In this document: one piece after another, positions 1 to 7,272 of the stretch
How the letters are laid out: each line of letters begins with the position of its first letter
How positions within the stretch are numbered: the first letter of the stretch is position 1
Assembly (NCBI GenBank): GCA_002731665.1
Contig: PCCJ01000111.1
Location: 1 to 19,552, forward strand
Reading direction: 5' to 3'
Source of the DNA: Actinomycetota bacterium
GTDB lineage: Bacteria > Actinomycetota > Acidimicrobiia > Acidimicrobiales > Poriferisodaliceae
Length of the DNA stretch: 19,552 nt
The notes under the pieces: generated by a model
Told to the model about the DNA's origin: nothing
Database searches by the model: none
Seen by the model: only the letters and a program-made list of their open reading frames with translations
Translations under genes and position numbers: made by a program

Positions 1-900
1 ATGTCTAATAACATCTTTATCACTAAATTGAATTACACCCACACCTTCTATATCTTTCAATAAATTACTTGCATGTAATAAACCTGATTGCTGACTTTTA
101 GGCAAATCAATTTGTGAAACATCTCCACAAAGTATAAATTGCGCTAAAGGGCCCATTCTGGTTAAAAACATTTTCATTTGTTCTGGTGTTGTGTTTTGAG
201 CTTCGTCTAAAATAATGAAGCTGTCATTAAGGGTTCTACCGCGCATGAAAGCAAGAGGCGCGACCTCAACTGTTGATCGGTCAAATAATTTTTCGACGGC
301 TTCTGTGTCCAACATGTCGTAAAGAGAATCGTATAGCGGACGTAGGTATGGGTCGACCTTTGCCATCAGGTCACCTGGTAGAAACCCGAGTCGTTCACCG
401 GCTTCTACTGCTGGCCGTGTGAGAACGATACGGCGTACTTGTTTGTTCAGCAATGCTTCTACTGCCATAGCAACTGCCAACCATGTTTTACCGGTTCCAG
501 CAGGTCCGATAGCGAAGGTAATAATATTGTTTCGAACCGCTTCAACGTAGGCTTTTTGTCCAGCACTTTTTGCTCTGATCATGCGGCCGTTAGGGGCCTT
601 TAGAATTGGCGTAGTGAGAACTTGACTTGGCTTCTCATCTGATTTCACCATGTCGATCATGCGCACAACTTCAGGTGGTTCAAGGCGCTGTCCGTCCTCG
701 AGCATCTGCACTATCTCATCGAAAACTTGACCGACCACAGTCGCTTGTGAGCCGGACACCGTTATTTCGTTGCCGCGGACATGGATATCAGCGTTTTTGA
801 AGTTGTCCTGGACGAGTCGAAGGTTCTCATCTCGTTGCCCCAAAACTCCAATCATTAAATGATTGCTGGGTACATTGATTCTTATTGTACTTTCGTTCAA
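1..900 (-). CDS. phoH: PhoH family P-loop ATPase (3' end missing)
   Basis: PhoH-like proteins are cytoplasmic ATPases linked to RNA metabolism and phosphate or stress responses; their exact role is unsettled. The reading frame stays open to the left edge and gives 300 residues, most of the family's roughly 320-350. Residues 132-139 read GPAGTGKT (Walker A). Further on come RIVLTRPAVEAGE, the Walker B-like FIILDEAQN and the downstream GDVSQIDLP, all typical of PhoH. The N-terminal part contains HVRGNEITVSG, a small KH-like segment common in the family. The start is TTG at 898-900: AGGAG lies five bases upstream (906-910), an in-frame TGA lies a little further up, and no ATG or GTG falls between them. 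It follows the S9 peptidase gene on the same strand after 218 bases, and a hairpin in that gap suggests separate transcription. Identity is secure. Confidence 0.95.
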   Translation of the reverse strand, partial: MNESTIRINVPSNHLMIGVLGQRDENLRLVQDNFKNADIHVRGNEITVSGSQATVVGQVFDEIVQMLEDGQRLEPPEVVRMIDMVKSDEKPSQVLTTPILKAPNGRMIRAKSAGQKAYVEAVRNNIITFAIGPAGTGKTWLAVAMAVEALLNKQVRRIVLTRPAVEAGERLGFLPGDLMAKVDPYLRPLYDSLYDMLDTEAVEKLFDRSTVEVAPLAFMRGRTLNDSFIILDEAQNTTPEQMKMFLTRMGPLAQFILCGDVSQIDLPKSQQSGLLHASNLLKDIEGVGVIQFSDKDVIRH

Positions 901-1065
901 CTGAACTCCTGCGAACGTACCGAACGCACCGTTATCGCTTCATTGTTTGAAGGCTAGCTCTGATACTAGCTCGCCATTCTCCTGTCCGTTTCATAGCGGA
1001 CTGCGAAAATAGTTTGAGTTTCATAATTGCTTAATCAACATATTCCAGAGGGGTCACTGCGTAAA

Positions 1066-1089
1066 GACTCTGCGAGCGCTTCGAGAGTC
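1066..1089 (-). terminator. possible terminator hairpin after the S9 peptidase gene
   Basis: GACTCT (1066-1071) and AGAGTC (1084-1089) are complementary. The inner CGA/TCG adds three pairs around the loop GCGCT, with one bulged G. The hairpin lies 30 bases past the stop codon of the minus-strand peptidase gene. On the minus strand only a short T run (TTT) follows, so intrinsic termination is plausible but weak. Confidence 0.35.
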
Positions 1090-1118
1090 CCTCTTTATTG
1101 CTTGCCCGGCGGTTTAGA

Positions 1119-3191
1119 TCAGCCTGGAGTCAGGTTTTGTTTCAAGAAATCGACTTGAAGCAACAACAAATTCTCCGCTACTTCTTCTTGGGGAGTCATG
1201 TGCGTTACGCCTGAGAGCGGAAGTAGTGAATGCTGGCGGCCAGCTGCTAACAGCGCTGAAGATAGTTGGAGGGAGTGCGCTGCAATGACATTGTCATCAG
1301 CTAAACCATGGATAATCAACAATGGCCTTTCCAGACGGTGTGCATCGCGAATCAACGATGTCCGTTCGAAGTTCTCAGGATGATCAGATGGTGTGCCTAA
1401 ATATCGTTCGGTGTAGTGCGTGTCATAAAGCTCCCAATCAGTAACCGGGGCCCCAGCTATAGCTGCATGGAATTTATCGGGTCGCCGTAGCACAGCGAGC
1501 GCAGCAAGATACCCGCCGAATGACCAACCTCGTATACCTACATTATTTTGATCGACTATGTTTCCATACCTATCTGCAACATTCTCGAGTACTTCGACTT
1601 GGTCATCGAGGACTGGTTGAGCAACATCACCGTAAATGCTTCTTTCCCAATTTTGGCCCCGTCCAGGCGTTCCACGCCCGTCAGCCACTACGACGCAGAA
1701 TCCTTGATCGGCTAACCATTGAGATGACAAAAACATATTGCGAGCTTTCATTACTCGTTGAGCATGTGGCCCGCCATAAGGGTCCATAAGTATTGGGAGA
1801 GGATGTGAAAGAGGTTCACTAGGGAAAAGCACTGCGGCTTCGATTTCGCGTGCACCGCATTTAAGAAACGTAACTTTGGGATCTACGGCCGGTTCCGAAG
1901 CGTAACTACGAATTGGAAGTTTTTTGTTACCAGTCACAACAGAGTACGTTGTCGCCTTTTCCATTGAGGCCTGCACAAGCACAGTTGTTCCTGCTCGCAC
2001 TTTCGCTGTTGCGACATGTCCGCTTGGACTGAGCTTTTCAACACCTGTTCCTGAGACACGGTACAAACAGACTTCGCTAGGTTCCACGGATGCGCTGTAC
2101 GTGACACCTTGTGAATCAGCTCCCAGTACTTCACGTACCCAATGTGAAGTATCTGAAATGAGTTCACCATCCAACATCAGTGATCTCATGCCTTCAAATT
2201 CGCTGACAGTAAGCAATTTTTTGTTGTGCCATCGTGGCACTCCTGGGACGATTTCAACCCAAAAAGGGTCCGTTATCTCTCCCTCTATTTGAATTTCCTG
2301 AGTGTTCACGTCGACGGTTATAGCTACTAATGTTTTTTGGTTTCTGGTCTGCGCTACCACAGTTACTGGTTCGCCGAGATTGCATTGAACGTCAACGACA
2401 TAGGGGTATTTATTTTTGTTGATATCAATTAAAGTCTTGCGACAGTCAAGGCCCACCTTGTAGAGGTCAATATCTGCGTTCGCAGTTCCTGCTGACGGGT
2501 ACCTCACTGTAACTGGTTCTCTATCAGGATTCGCTGGGTCCGAGATGTACCATTTTTGAACATCAGCATTGTCAACACGAGCAACAATTAATCCGCTTGA
2601 GTCAGAAAGCCACCAGTAACCTCGTTCTCGTCTCATCTCCTCAGCTGCAACAAATTCCGCAGTTCCCCATGTTATGTCCCGATCATTTTCTCTTATACTC
2701 GACTCGGTTACCTCTGCATCTACGCCACTAATGATGTAAAACTCGGCCCCTATGACGTAAGCCACTTTCTTTCCATCCGGAGAAATACGGGGATCATATA
2801 CGCCTGAGTTTGTCGCAATTCTCGCTGGTTCGATTTGGCCTAGTTCTGATATGTACAAATCTCCTGCAAGCGCGAAAACAAACTTCCTGCCTGAAGCATC
2901 AGTCGAGTAATTGAGAATTCCAGACGCAGACTCGCGAGCTCTTTCTCTCCGTATCTTTTCAGCCGAAGGCAAATTTTCATCTGAATCGCCAAGGATCAGC
3001 ATTGGATCAGCCAGCAACTCTTCAGTTCCAGTAGCGATCTCCATGGACCATAAGCAAGTCCTGGAATCCTCGGCTCCACGACTCCTCAAAAAAAGAACAA
3101 AAGCGCCATCTTCAGTTATTGAGAAACTTCGCGGTGTTCCGAGCGTAAACCGCTGAGTTCTCGCGTTTTGCCTAGGAAAGCTGTCGATCAC
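1119..3191 (-). CDS. S9 family prolyl oligopeptidase, dipeptidyl-peptidase IV-like
   Basis: Serine exopeptidase predicted to remove N-terminal dipeptides, typically Xaa-Pro. Residues 1 to about 430 form the DPP IV-type beta-propeller, and the C-terminal 250 or so form the alpha/beta hydrolase domain. The nucleophile motif GWSFGG puts Ser at 557; GLADDNV supplies the Asp (632/633) and GVTHM the His (664). DPYGGPH is the oxyanion-side motif of the family. AAEEMRRERG at about 182-191 matches the Glu-Glu motif (EExxR type, as in DPP8/9) that binds the substrate's free N-terminus, which favours dipeptidyl peptidase over endopeptidase. No signal peptide is visible, so it is probably cytoplasmic. 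The start is GTG (3189-3191) with no Shine-Dalgarno; TACGGT lies seven bases upstream, fitting a leaderless transcript. It is divergent from the thioesterase gene. The peptide substrate is unknown. Confidence 0.93.
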   Translation of the reverse strand: MIDSFPRQNARTQRFTLGTPRSFSITEDGAFVLFLRSRGAEDSRTCLWSMEIATGTEELLADPMLILGDSDENLPSAEKIRRERARESASGILNYSTDASGRKFVFALAGDLYISELGQIEPARIATNSGVYDPRISPDGKKVAYVIGAEFYIISGVDAEVTESSIRENDRDITWGTAEFVAAEEMRRERGYWWLSDSSGLIVARVDNADVQKWYISDPANPDREPVTVRYPSAGTANADIDLYKVGLDCRKTLIDINKNKYPYVVDVQCNLGEPVTVVAQTRNQKTLVAITVDVNTQEIQIEGEITDPFWVEIVPGVPRWHNKKLLTVSEFEGMRSLMLDGELISDTSHWVREVLGADSQGVTYSASVEPSEVCLYRVSGTGVEKLSPSGHVATAKVRAGTTVLVQASMEKATTYSVVTGNKKLPIRSYASEPAVDPKVTFLKCGAREIEAAVLFPSEPLSHPLPILMDPYGGPHAQRVMKARNMFLSSQWLADQGFCVVVADGRGTPGRGQNWERSIYGDVAQPVLDDQVEVLENVADRYGNIVDQNNVGIRGWSFGGYLAALAVLRRPDKFHAAIAGAPVTDWELYDTHYTERYLGTPSDHPENFERTSLIRDAHRLERPLLIIHGLADDNVIAAHSLQLSSALLAAGRQHSLLPLSGVTHMTPQEEVAENLLLLQVDFLKQNLTPG

Positions 3192-3198
3192 ATGTCAG

Positions 3199-3204
3199 AC
3201 CGTA
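3199..3204 (-). promoter_or_regulatory. -10 element (TACGGT) of the leaderless S9 peptidase gene
   Basis: On the minus strand TACGGT fits the actinobacterial TANNNT -10 pattern and ends seven bases before the GTG start at 3191, so transcription would begin at or next to the start codon. No good ribosome binding site is present. Confidence 0.5.
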
Positions 3205-3222
3205 CCTGCCCCAAGCACCGGT

Positions 3223-3228
3223 TAACAT
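3223..3228 (+). promoter_or_regulatory. -10 element (TAACAT) of the leaderless thioesterase gene
   Basis: TAACAT fits TANNNT and ends six bases before the GTG at 3235, with no Shine-Dalgarno in between. It lies 18 bases from the opposing -10 of the peptidase gene, so the two promoters are back to back in a 43-base gap. Confidence 0.5.
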
Positions 3229-3234
3229 AATATT

Positions 3235-3675
3235 GTGGTTCTTCCTTCCCCTCATCTCTTTGACCCTCTTCCTCCGGAACGAGAAAAACTTTGGATGCGC
3301 TATGGAGGAGAAGACAAAAAACTCTTTGTCAACTTAGTCGGGCTTTTCATGTCAGAGGTGCGGCTTGATTACTGCAAAATCGATTTAAAGTTCCGCCCAG
3401 AACTCCTTCAAGCCGGAGGATTTGTCCATGGTGGGCTCATAGCCACATTGATGGACACAGCATGCGTACCCGCAGTTGGTAGCGGCTTTGCCGAACGGCG
3501 CACCTACAGCACCATTGATGCGCACATCCAGTATCAAAGTTCAACAAAAGATGAAGATCTTGAAACTGTTTCTTGGGTCACGAGACGGACAAAGACTATC
3601 GTGTTTTGCGAGTCCATTGTTGCTTCAACATCTGGACGCACACTTGCCAAGGGCGCTTTTACATTTAAAATTTAA
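3235..3675 (+). CDS. PaaI-type hot-dog fold acyl-CoA thioesterase
   Basis: Predicted to hydrolyse acyl-CoA or aryl-CoA thioesters in the cytoplasm. The 146 residues form one hot-dog domain. The motif GGFVHGGLIATLMDTA (61-76) contains the HGG turn and Asp74 at the helix position used for catalysis in PaaI-like enzymes. The later strand segment (YSTIDAHIQYQSS) is also typical. The GTG start at 3235 is preferred because a TANNNT -10 lies six bases upstream. An in-frame ATG at 3295 would leave 126 residues and still keep the hot-dog core, so it cannot be excluded. The substrate cannot be told from sequence. It converges with the glutaredoxin gene, leaving 12 bases between them. Confidence 0.88.
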   Translation: MVLPSPHLFDPLPPEREKLWMRYGGEDKKLFVNLVGLFMSEVRLDYCKIDLKFRPELLQAGGFVHGGLIATLMDTACVPAVGSGFAERRTYSTIDAHIQYQSSTKDEDLETVSWVTRRTKTIVFCESIVASTSGRTLAKGAFTFKI

Positions 3676-3687
3676 GAGAAGCTGGTG

Positions 3688-3969
3688 CTACGTTGCTGGA
3701 ATTAAATGCGGGACTTGCTCTCTCATAGCATCTAGGACTTCCCCAGCGCTCGGATTCACAAGCACCGTTGTTCCAACGCTCAAGGTCGGAACAATTTCGT
3801 TACCAGAAGCATTCGCGCGGACGAAGCTAGCGGCGTCTGGTTCTTCCCAAATGTTACGATATTCGATAGGAATGTTCGCAGCAGAGAGTTGATTCTGCAG
3901 AGACATACAAAAACCACAACCAGGTCTCCAATAGAAAGTTAGGGACTTTACTTCAGAATTTTCGGTCAA
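3688..3969 (-). CDS. glutaredoxin / mycoredoxin-like thiol oxidoreductase
   Basis: Small thioredoxin-fold redox protein of 93 residues. WRPGCGFC places a CxxC dithiol at Cys18 and Cys21, and the cis-proline of the fold is Pro61 in IVPTL. The CGFC type and the conserved VNPSAGEV tail resemble actinobacterial mycoredoxins, which reduce mycothiol mixed disulfides; that substrate is inferred, since no mycothiol genes are in the window. The start is TTG (3967-3969), overlapping the TGA of the upstream DUF3039 gene as TTGA, so translation is probably coupled. It therefore lies second in a two-gene minus-strand operon. Confidence 0.9.
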   Translation of the reverse strand: MTENSEVKSLTFYWRPGCGFCMSLQNQLSAANIPIEYRNIWEEPDAASFVRANASGNEIVPTLSVGTTVLVNPSAGEVLDAMREQVPHLIPAT

Positions 3970-4199
3970 CGTCCAGCCGCTTTCAATGTCTCGTATATTT
4001 TTTTACAATCCGGGCATACGGGAAAACGCTCCGGATTCCTACTTGGCACCCATTTTTTGCCGCACAAAGCTGTCACAGCTTCTCCTGTTACAGCAGATCG
4101 CGTCATCGCTGTCTTATCAACGTAATGAGCTAAGCGCTCGTGATCGCCGTCATCAAGGAAATGCTCAGTTGTTTCGTCGAGCACTGTCCCATCGTTCAT
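3966..4199 (-). CDS. DUF3039 family protein, probable zinc-binding
   Basis: A 77-residue protein of the DUF3039 family, which is essentially actinobacterial and has no assigned function. The family signature is visible: DHERLAHYV near residues 19-27, then ALCGKKWVP and CPDCKKIYE. His20 or His25 with Cys46, Cys62 and Cys65 could bind one zinc ion. The ATG start at 4197-4199 has TAAGG seven bases upstream. It is the first gene of an operon with the glutaredoxin, whose TTG start overlaps its stop, hinting at a thiol or metal redox role. That link is inference from position only. Confidence 0.9.
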   Translation of the reverse strand: MNDGTVLDETTEHFLDDGDHERLAHYVDKTAMTRSAVTGEAVTALCGKKWVPSRNPERFPVCPDCKKIYETLKAAGR

Positions 4200-4305
4200 A
4201 GCTTCGCCTTACCTCACAGATTGTTTACAGGATTATTACTACCTGTTCGCCAAGAAGTAAGTATGGTGCGTCGCAAGCGTGATTACGACTAAATCCCAAC
4301 TTTTG

Positions 4306-4312
4306 AAGGGAG
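4306..4312 (+). promoter_or_regulatory. ribosome binding site that decides the MFS start
   Basis: AAGGGAG sits five bases before the TTG at 4318. It favours this start over the in-frame GTG at 4279, which would put the site inside the coding region. Confidence 0.6.
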
Positions 4313-4317
4313 ACACC

Positions 4318-5622
4318 TTGAACAAAAGAACTGCGAGGTCAGCTTCCTTAGATTCTAAGACCGGATGGGGCGTGGTTTTAGCAGCAGTAATATCAACGTT
4401 CGCTGCTTTCGGTGTTACGTACAGTTTCGGGGCGTCCTTCACTGCGATTCGAGATGAGTTCGGGGTAGGCAAGGGTCAGGTAGCACTTTTTTTTGCGATT
4501 ACTACATTCGTTTATTTTATTTTGGGTATCTTTACTGGTCGCCTAGCGGATCGTTTTGGACCGCGCCCAGTACTTCTTTTTGGAGCCGGTTCGATTGGAG
4601 TAGGGCTCCTACTTACGTCACTCGTGAACAACATTTGGTTGGGTTATTTAACCTACGGAGGTGGAGTTGGTATCGGAGTGGCCTGCGCTTATGTGCCGAT
4701 GATTGCAGCGGTAGGAGGCTGGTTCGAAAAGAATCGAACAAAAGCACTCGGTTTTGCAGTAGCGGGTATCGGAATAGGAACTCTTGTAGGCGCACCGGCA
4801 TCTAAATTTCTTGTCAATACTTATGGTTGGCGAACCAGCTTCGTTATTCTCGCTATTACCAGTTCTTCTTTACTAGTCCTTGCTTCTTTCACTGCGCACA
4901 AGCCACCAGTATCAAATACTGGTCAGCCAGCGCCTTCACTGAAAGCCTTGCTGAAAGATGGCCGGTTTATCTGGCTCTACTGCTCAATGCTTCTATTGAG
5001 TTCAAGTTTATTTATTCCAATGGTGTACCTCGACGACTACTTGGAGTCTCAAGGAGGCTCTGGCGGGGCGTTTCTTATCGGAATAATCGGTGCGACATCT
5101 GTGATCGGTCGCTTGGCTCTCGGCACGATTGCTAACAAAATAGGTTTATCGCGTCTCTACATTCTGGCTGTCGTGGTTCTAAGTTCAAGCTACACATTGT
5201 GGATAATAGCAGGATCTAGTTACACCATTCTCGTTATTTTCACAATCATTATGGGGGTTTCTTATGGGGGTTGGATCGCCCTATCGCCCTCGATAACCGC
5301 CCAACTGTTCGGCCCTGTCGGGCTCGGTGGCGTTTTGGGAGCTCTCTACACCTCAGCCGGTATCGGCGGTCTCATAGGCCCTCCGCTGACCGGCGTCATA
5401 ATTGATAATCGCGGTTACCCCTTCGCCATTTCGATTGTCATGATCGTTGCTTTTTGTTCATTACCGCTTCTCGTAAAAGCACTACGCGCAAAAGCTCCTG
5501 AAGGAAAAGAAACATTTGATATTCCGGTTACATTTTTTATTTTAGATTTACTCAGCCAAATCACTGAAGATTATGACAACAGCCAAGCTTCTGAGCACGC
5601 TAAACCATCCAAATCGCTCTGA
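4318..5622 (+). CDS. MFS permease, monocarboxylate / oxalate-formate antiporter-like
   Basis: Inner-membrane transporter of the major facilitator superfamily with about 12 hydrophobic segments in 434 residues. The loop between segments 2 and 3 carries GRLADRFGPRP, the superfamily signature. WFEKNRTKALGFAVAGIGIG and the following PA are typical of the monocarboxylate/OFA branch, so small carboxylates are the likely cargo, but the substrate cannot be fixed. The last 40 or so residues are a hydrophilic tail (ITEDYDNSQASEHAKPSKSL). I place the start at TTG 4318 because AAGGGAG (4306-4312) lies five bases upstream; the more upstream in-frame GTG at 4279 has no ribosome binding site. It is divergent from the DUF3039 operon and converges with the acidic hypothetical gene. 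Confidence 0.88.
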   Translation: MNKRTARSASLDSKTGWGVVLAAVISTFAAFGVTYSFGASFTAIRDEFGVGKGQVALFFAITTFVYFILGIFTGRLADRFGPRPVLLFGAGSIGVGLLLTSLVNNIWLGYLTYGGGVGIGVACAYVPMIAAVGGWFEKNRTKALGFAVAGIGIGTLVGAPASKFLVNTYGWRTSFVILAITSSSLLVLASFTAHKPPVSNTGQPAPSLKALLKDGRFIWLYCSMLLLSSSLFIPMVYLDDYLESQGGSGGAFLIGIIGATSVIGRLALGTIANKIGLSRLYILAVVVLSSSYTLWIIAGSSYTILVIFTIIMGVSYGGWIALSPSITAQLFGPVGLGGVLGALYTSAGIGGLIGPPLTGVIIDNRGYPFAISIVMIVAFCSLPLLVKALRAKAPEGKETFDIPVTFFILDLLSQITEDYDNSQASEHAKPSKSL

Positions 5623-5663
5623 CCGCAAAACGTTATGCGTTGCTCAACGTTACTCCAATAGAT

Positions 5664-6083
5664 CTACAAGTCTTCAGGACCGAACACTGCATCGAAAGCT
5701 TCATCCGCTCTTCGTTCATCATTTCTGTGAATAAACATTTGCCCAGCATGATCAATGACCCACCGAATACTTTCTTTTTCTAGATACTCGCACAAGTCCA
5801 CTACCGATTCGATGGACATTTCATTCAGTTCATAAGACGGTCCATCTGTCGCAACAACATCAAACAAATCAACATCTTTTGCTATGAGTCCCGCTTTCAT
5901 TAAGCCTCGTTGAAACGGAGAGACTTCTTCAATGACTGATTCGCCCTCAACCTCGTCGACTAACTCCCCATCGATTACCTCGGAGTTTCGACTTACAAGT
6001 AATTCTGGCTCGTTCGGATCTTGCGTTGAAATCTCATGACCTTCTTCGCTGTTGGCTTCTAAATTCGGATCAGGCTTCGACAT
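5664..6083 (-). CDS. hypothetical acidic protein, function unknown
   Basis: I do not recognise this 139-residue protein. Roughly the first 60 residues are very rich in Glu, Asp, Asn and Ser and look disordered. The C-terminal 80 or so look folded, with alternating helix and strand character, a segment RWVIDHAGQMFIHRNDERR and an acidic end. There is no signal peptide or membrane segment, so it is probably cytoplasmic. I start at ATG 6081-6083 because the minus-strand -10 TATCGT ends seven bases upstream; a TTG at 6137 would add 18 residues but would run into the ferrochelatase gene. It is divergent from ferrochelatase, so a role near heme synthesis is possible but unproven. Confidence 0.7.
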   Translation of the reverse strand: MSKPDPNLEANSEEGHEISTQDPNEPELLVSRNSEVIDGELVDEVEGESVIEEVSPFQRGLMKAGLIAKDVDLFDVVATDGPSYELNEMSIESVVDLCEYLEKESIRWVIDHAGQMFIHRNDERRADEAFDAVFGPEDL

Positions 6084-6090
6084 ACCTAAA

Positions 6091-6096
6091 ACGATA
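6091..6096 (-). promoter_or_regulatory. -10 element (TATCGT) of the leaderless acidic-protein gene
   Basis: TATCGT on the minus strand fits TANNNT and ends seven bases before the ATG at 6083. There is no usable Shine-Dalgarno, so a leaderless transcript is likely. Confidence 0.5.
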
Positions 6097-6127
6097 GGCG
6101 GATGGTGGTCAGAAGCGACTTGTCTTC

Positions 6128-6133
6128 TAACCT
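6128..6133 (+). promoter_or_regulatory. -10 element (TAACCT) of the leaderless ferrochelatase gene
   Basis: TAACCT fits TANNNT and ends seven bases before the ATG at 6141. Together with the opposing TATCGT it forms a compact divergent promoter in a 57-base gap. Confidence 0.5.
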
Positions 6134-6140
6134 TCAAGTA

Positions 6141-7166
6141 ATGCCGGTTGGACCTTTCGAATCTCTTCTTCTGCTTTCCTTTGGTGGCCCCAATGGGAAT
6201 GACGATGTAATCCCATTTTTAGAGAACGTGACACGCGGACGAGACGTACCAGCGGAACGCTTAAAAGTCGTTGCACAGCAATACGCTATGTTCGATGGCA
6301 AAAGCCCAATAAATGAACAAAATTTGGGTCTTTTGGAAGCTTTGAAAGAGGAAATAGCTAGAAGAAACTACTCGCTCCCAACCTATTGGGGCAATAGGAA
6401 TTGGCATCCGTTTCTTACTGACACGGTTCAGGAAATGGCAGCAGATGGCCATCAGAAGTCCGTATGTCTTGTGACATCTGCTTTCAGTTCCTATTCGGGC
6501 TGCCGTCAATATCATCAAGATCTCGAGAATTCTCTCGAAAAAACAGGCAACCAAATTGAGATAACAAGAGTCAGAGTCTTTTGGAACCACCCAGAGTTTT
6601 TAGGTGCTGTAGCAGAACGCTTAACCGAAACCTTGTCTGACTCGAATCTCCCACAGAACGTTCGAGTTCTCTTCACCGCCCATAGCCTCCCTGAGTCGAT
6701 GAGTGCCGCGTGTGACTACACGGAGCAGCTCAACGAAGCATCAGAGCTGATCATGGACCTGGCATCTTTGTCGGGTGAAGCTGAGGTTGTGTACCAAAGC
6801 CGCAGCGGACCACCTCAGATTCCTTGGCTTGAGCCCGACATTAATGACCGCCTGAAAGAGCTGGCTGAACAGCAAGTAGCAGACGTAGTTGTTGTTCCTT
6901 TGGGTTTTGTTTCAGATCATATGGAGGTCCTCTACGATCTCGACACGTTAGCTGCAACAACTGCTCAAGATCTTGGAATTAAGCTGCACCGGGCACACAC
7001 AGTTGGCACTCACCCTCGCTTTATAGCAATGTTGATCGATCTGATCGAAGAGGCCGCTGGGATCCGACAGGACCGCCCCGCCATGGGTGCCTGCGGTCCA
7101 AGACCAGACCAATGTGCTTCCAACTGCTGCCCGCCGCCAGCCCGAAGGCCCACAGCCCGCTCGTAG
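6141..7166 (+). CDS. hemH: ferrochelatase (coproporphyrin ferrochelatase type)
   Basis: Inserts ferrous iron into a porphyrin; in actinobacteria the usual substrate is coproporphyrin III (CpfC). The 341 residues include FTAHSLPES with metal-site His181, YQSRSGPPQIPWLEPDI (219-234) and LGFVSDHMEVLYDLD with Glu262, all standard ferrochelatase motifs. Actinobacterial enzymes bind a [2Fe-2S] cluster through one internal cysteine and three near the C-terminus. Here Cys121 (SYSGCRQY) and a cluster at 318-330 (Cys318, 325, 329, 330) can serve. A short Pro/Arg-rich tail follows. ATG 6141 is chosen because a TANNNT -10 lies seven bases upstream; an in-frame ATG at 6102 would add 13 residues without matching the family. 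It is divergent from the acidic protein. Confidence 0.95.
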   Translation: MPVGPFESLLLLSFGGPNGNDDVIPFLENVTRGRDVPAERLKVVAQQYAMFDGKSPINEQNLGLLEALKEEIARRNYSLPTYWGNRNWHPFLTDTVQEMAADGHQKSVCLVTSAFSSYSGCRQYHQDLENSLEKTGNQIEITRVRVFWNHPEFLGAVAERLTETLSDSNLPQNVRVLFTAHSLPESMSAACDYTEQLNEASELIMDLASLSGEAEVVYQSRSGPPQIPWLEPDINDRLKELAEQQVADVVVVPLGFVSDHMEVLYDLDTLAATTAQDLGIKLHRAHTVGTHPRFIAMLIDLIEEAAGIRQDRPAMGACGPRPDQCASNCCPPPARRPTARS

Positions 7167-7272
7167 AACTTTTAAGCGTTATCGGCCGTCGCAACTAGAA
7201 GACTTTTTAGGTTGGTAAGCATTTCCCAAGCCTTACTTCTCGCACAGCTGCCAAATTCAAGAACGATATTGG

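Noticed and set aside
4279..4317. Extra 13 N-terminal residues for the MFS permease from GTG 4279.
   Set aside because: No ribosome binding site, and the clear AAGGGAG before TTG 4318 would lie within the coding sequence.
6102..6137. Overlapping divergent starts for ferrochelatase (6102) and the acidic protein (6137).
   Set aside because: Both downstream starts have a -10 at leaderless spacing and match expected N-termini better, so no true overlap is needed.
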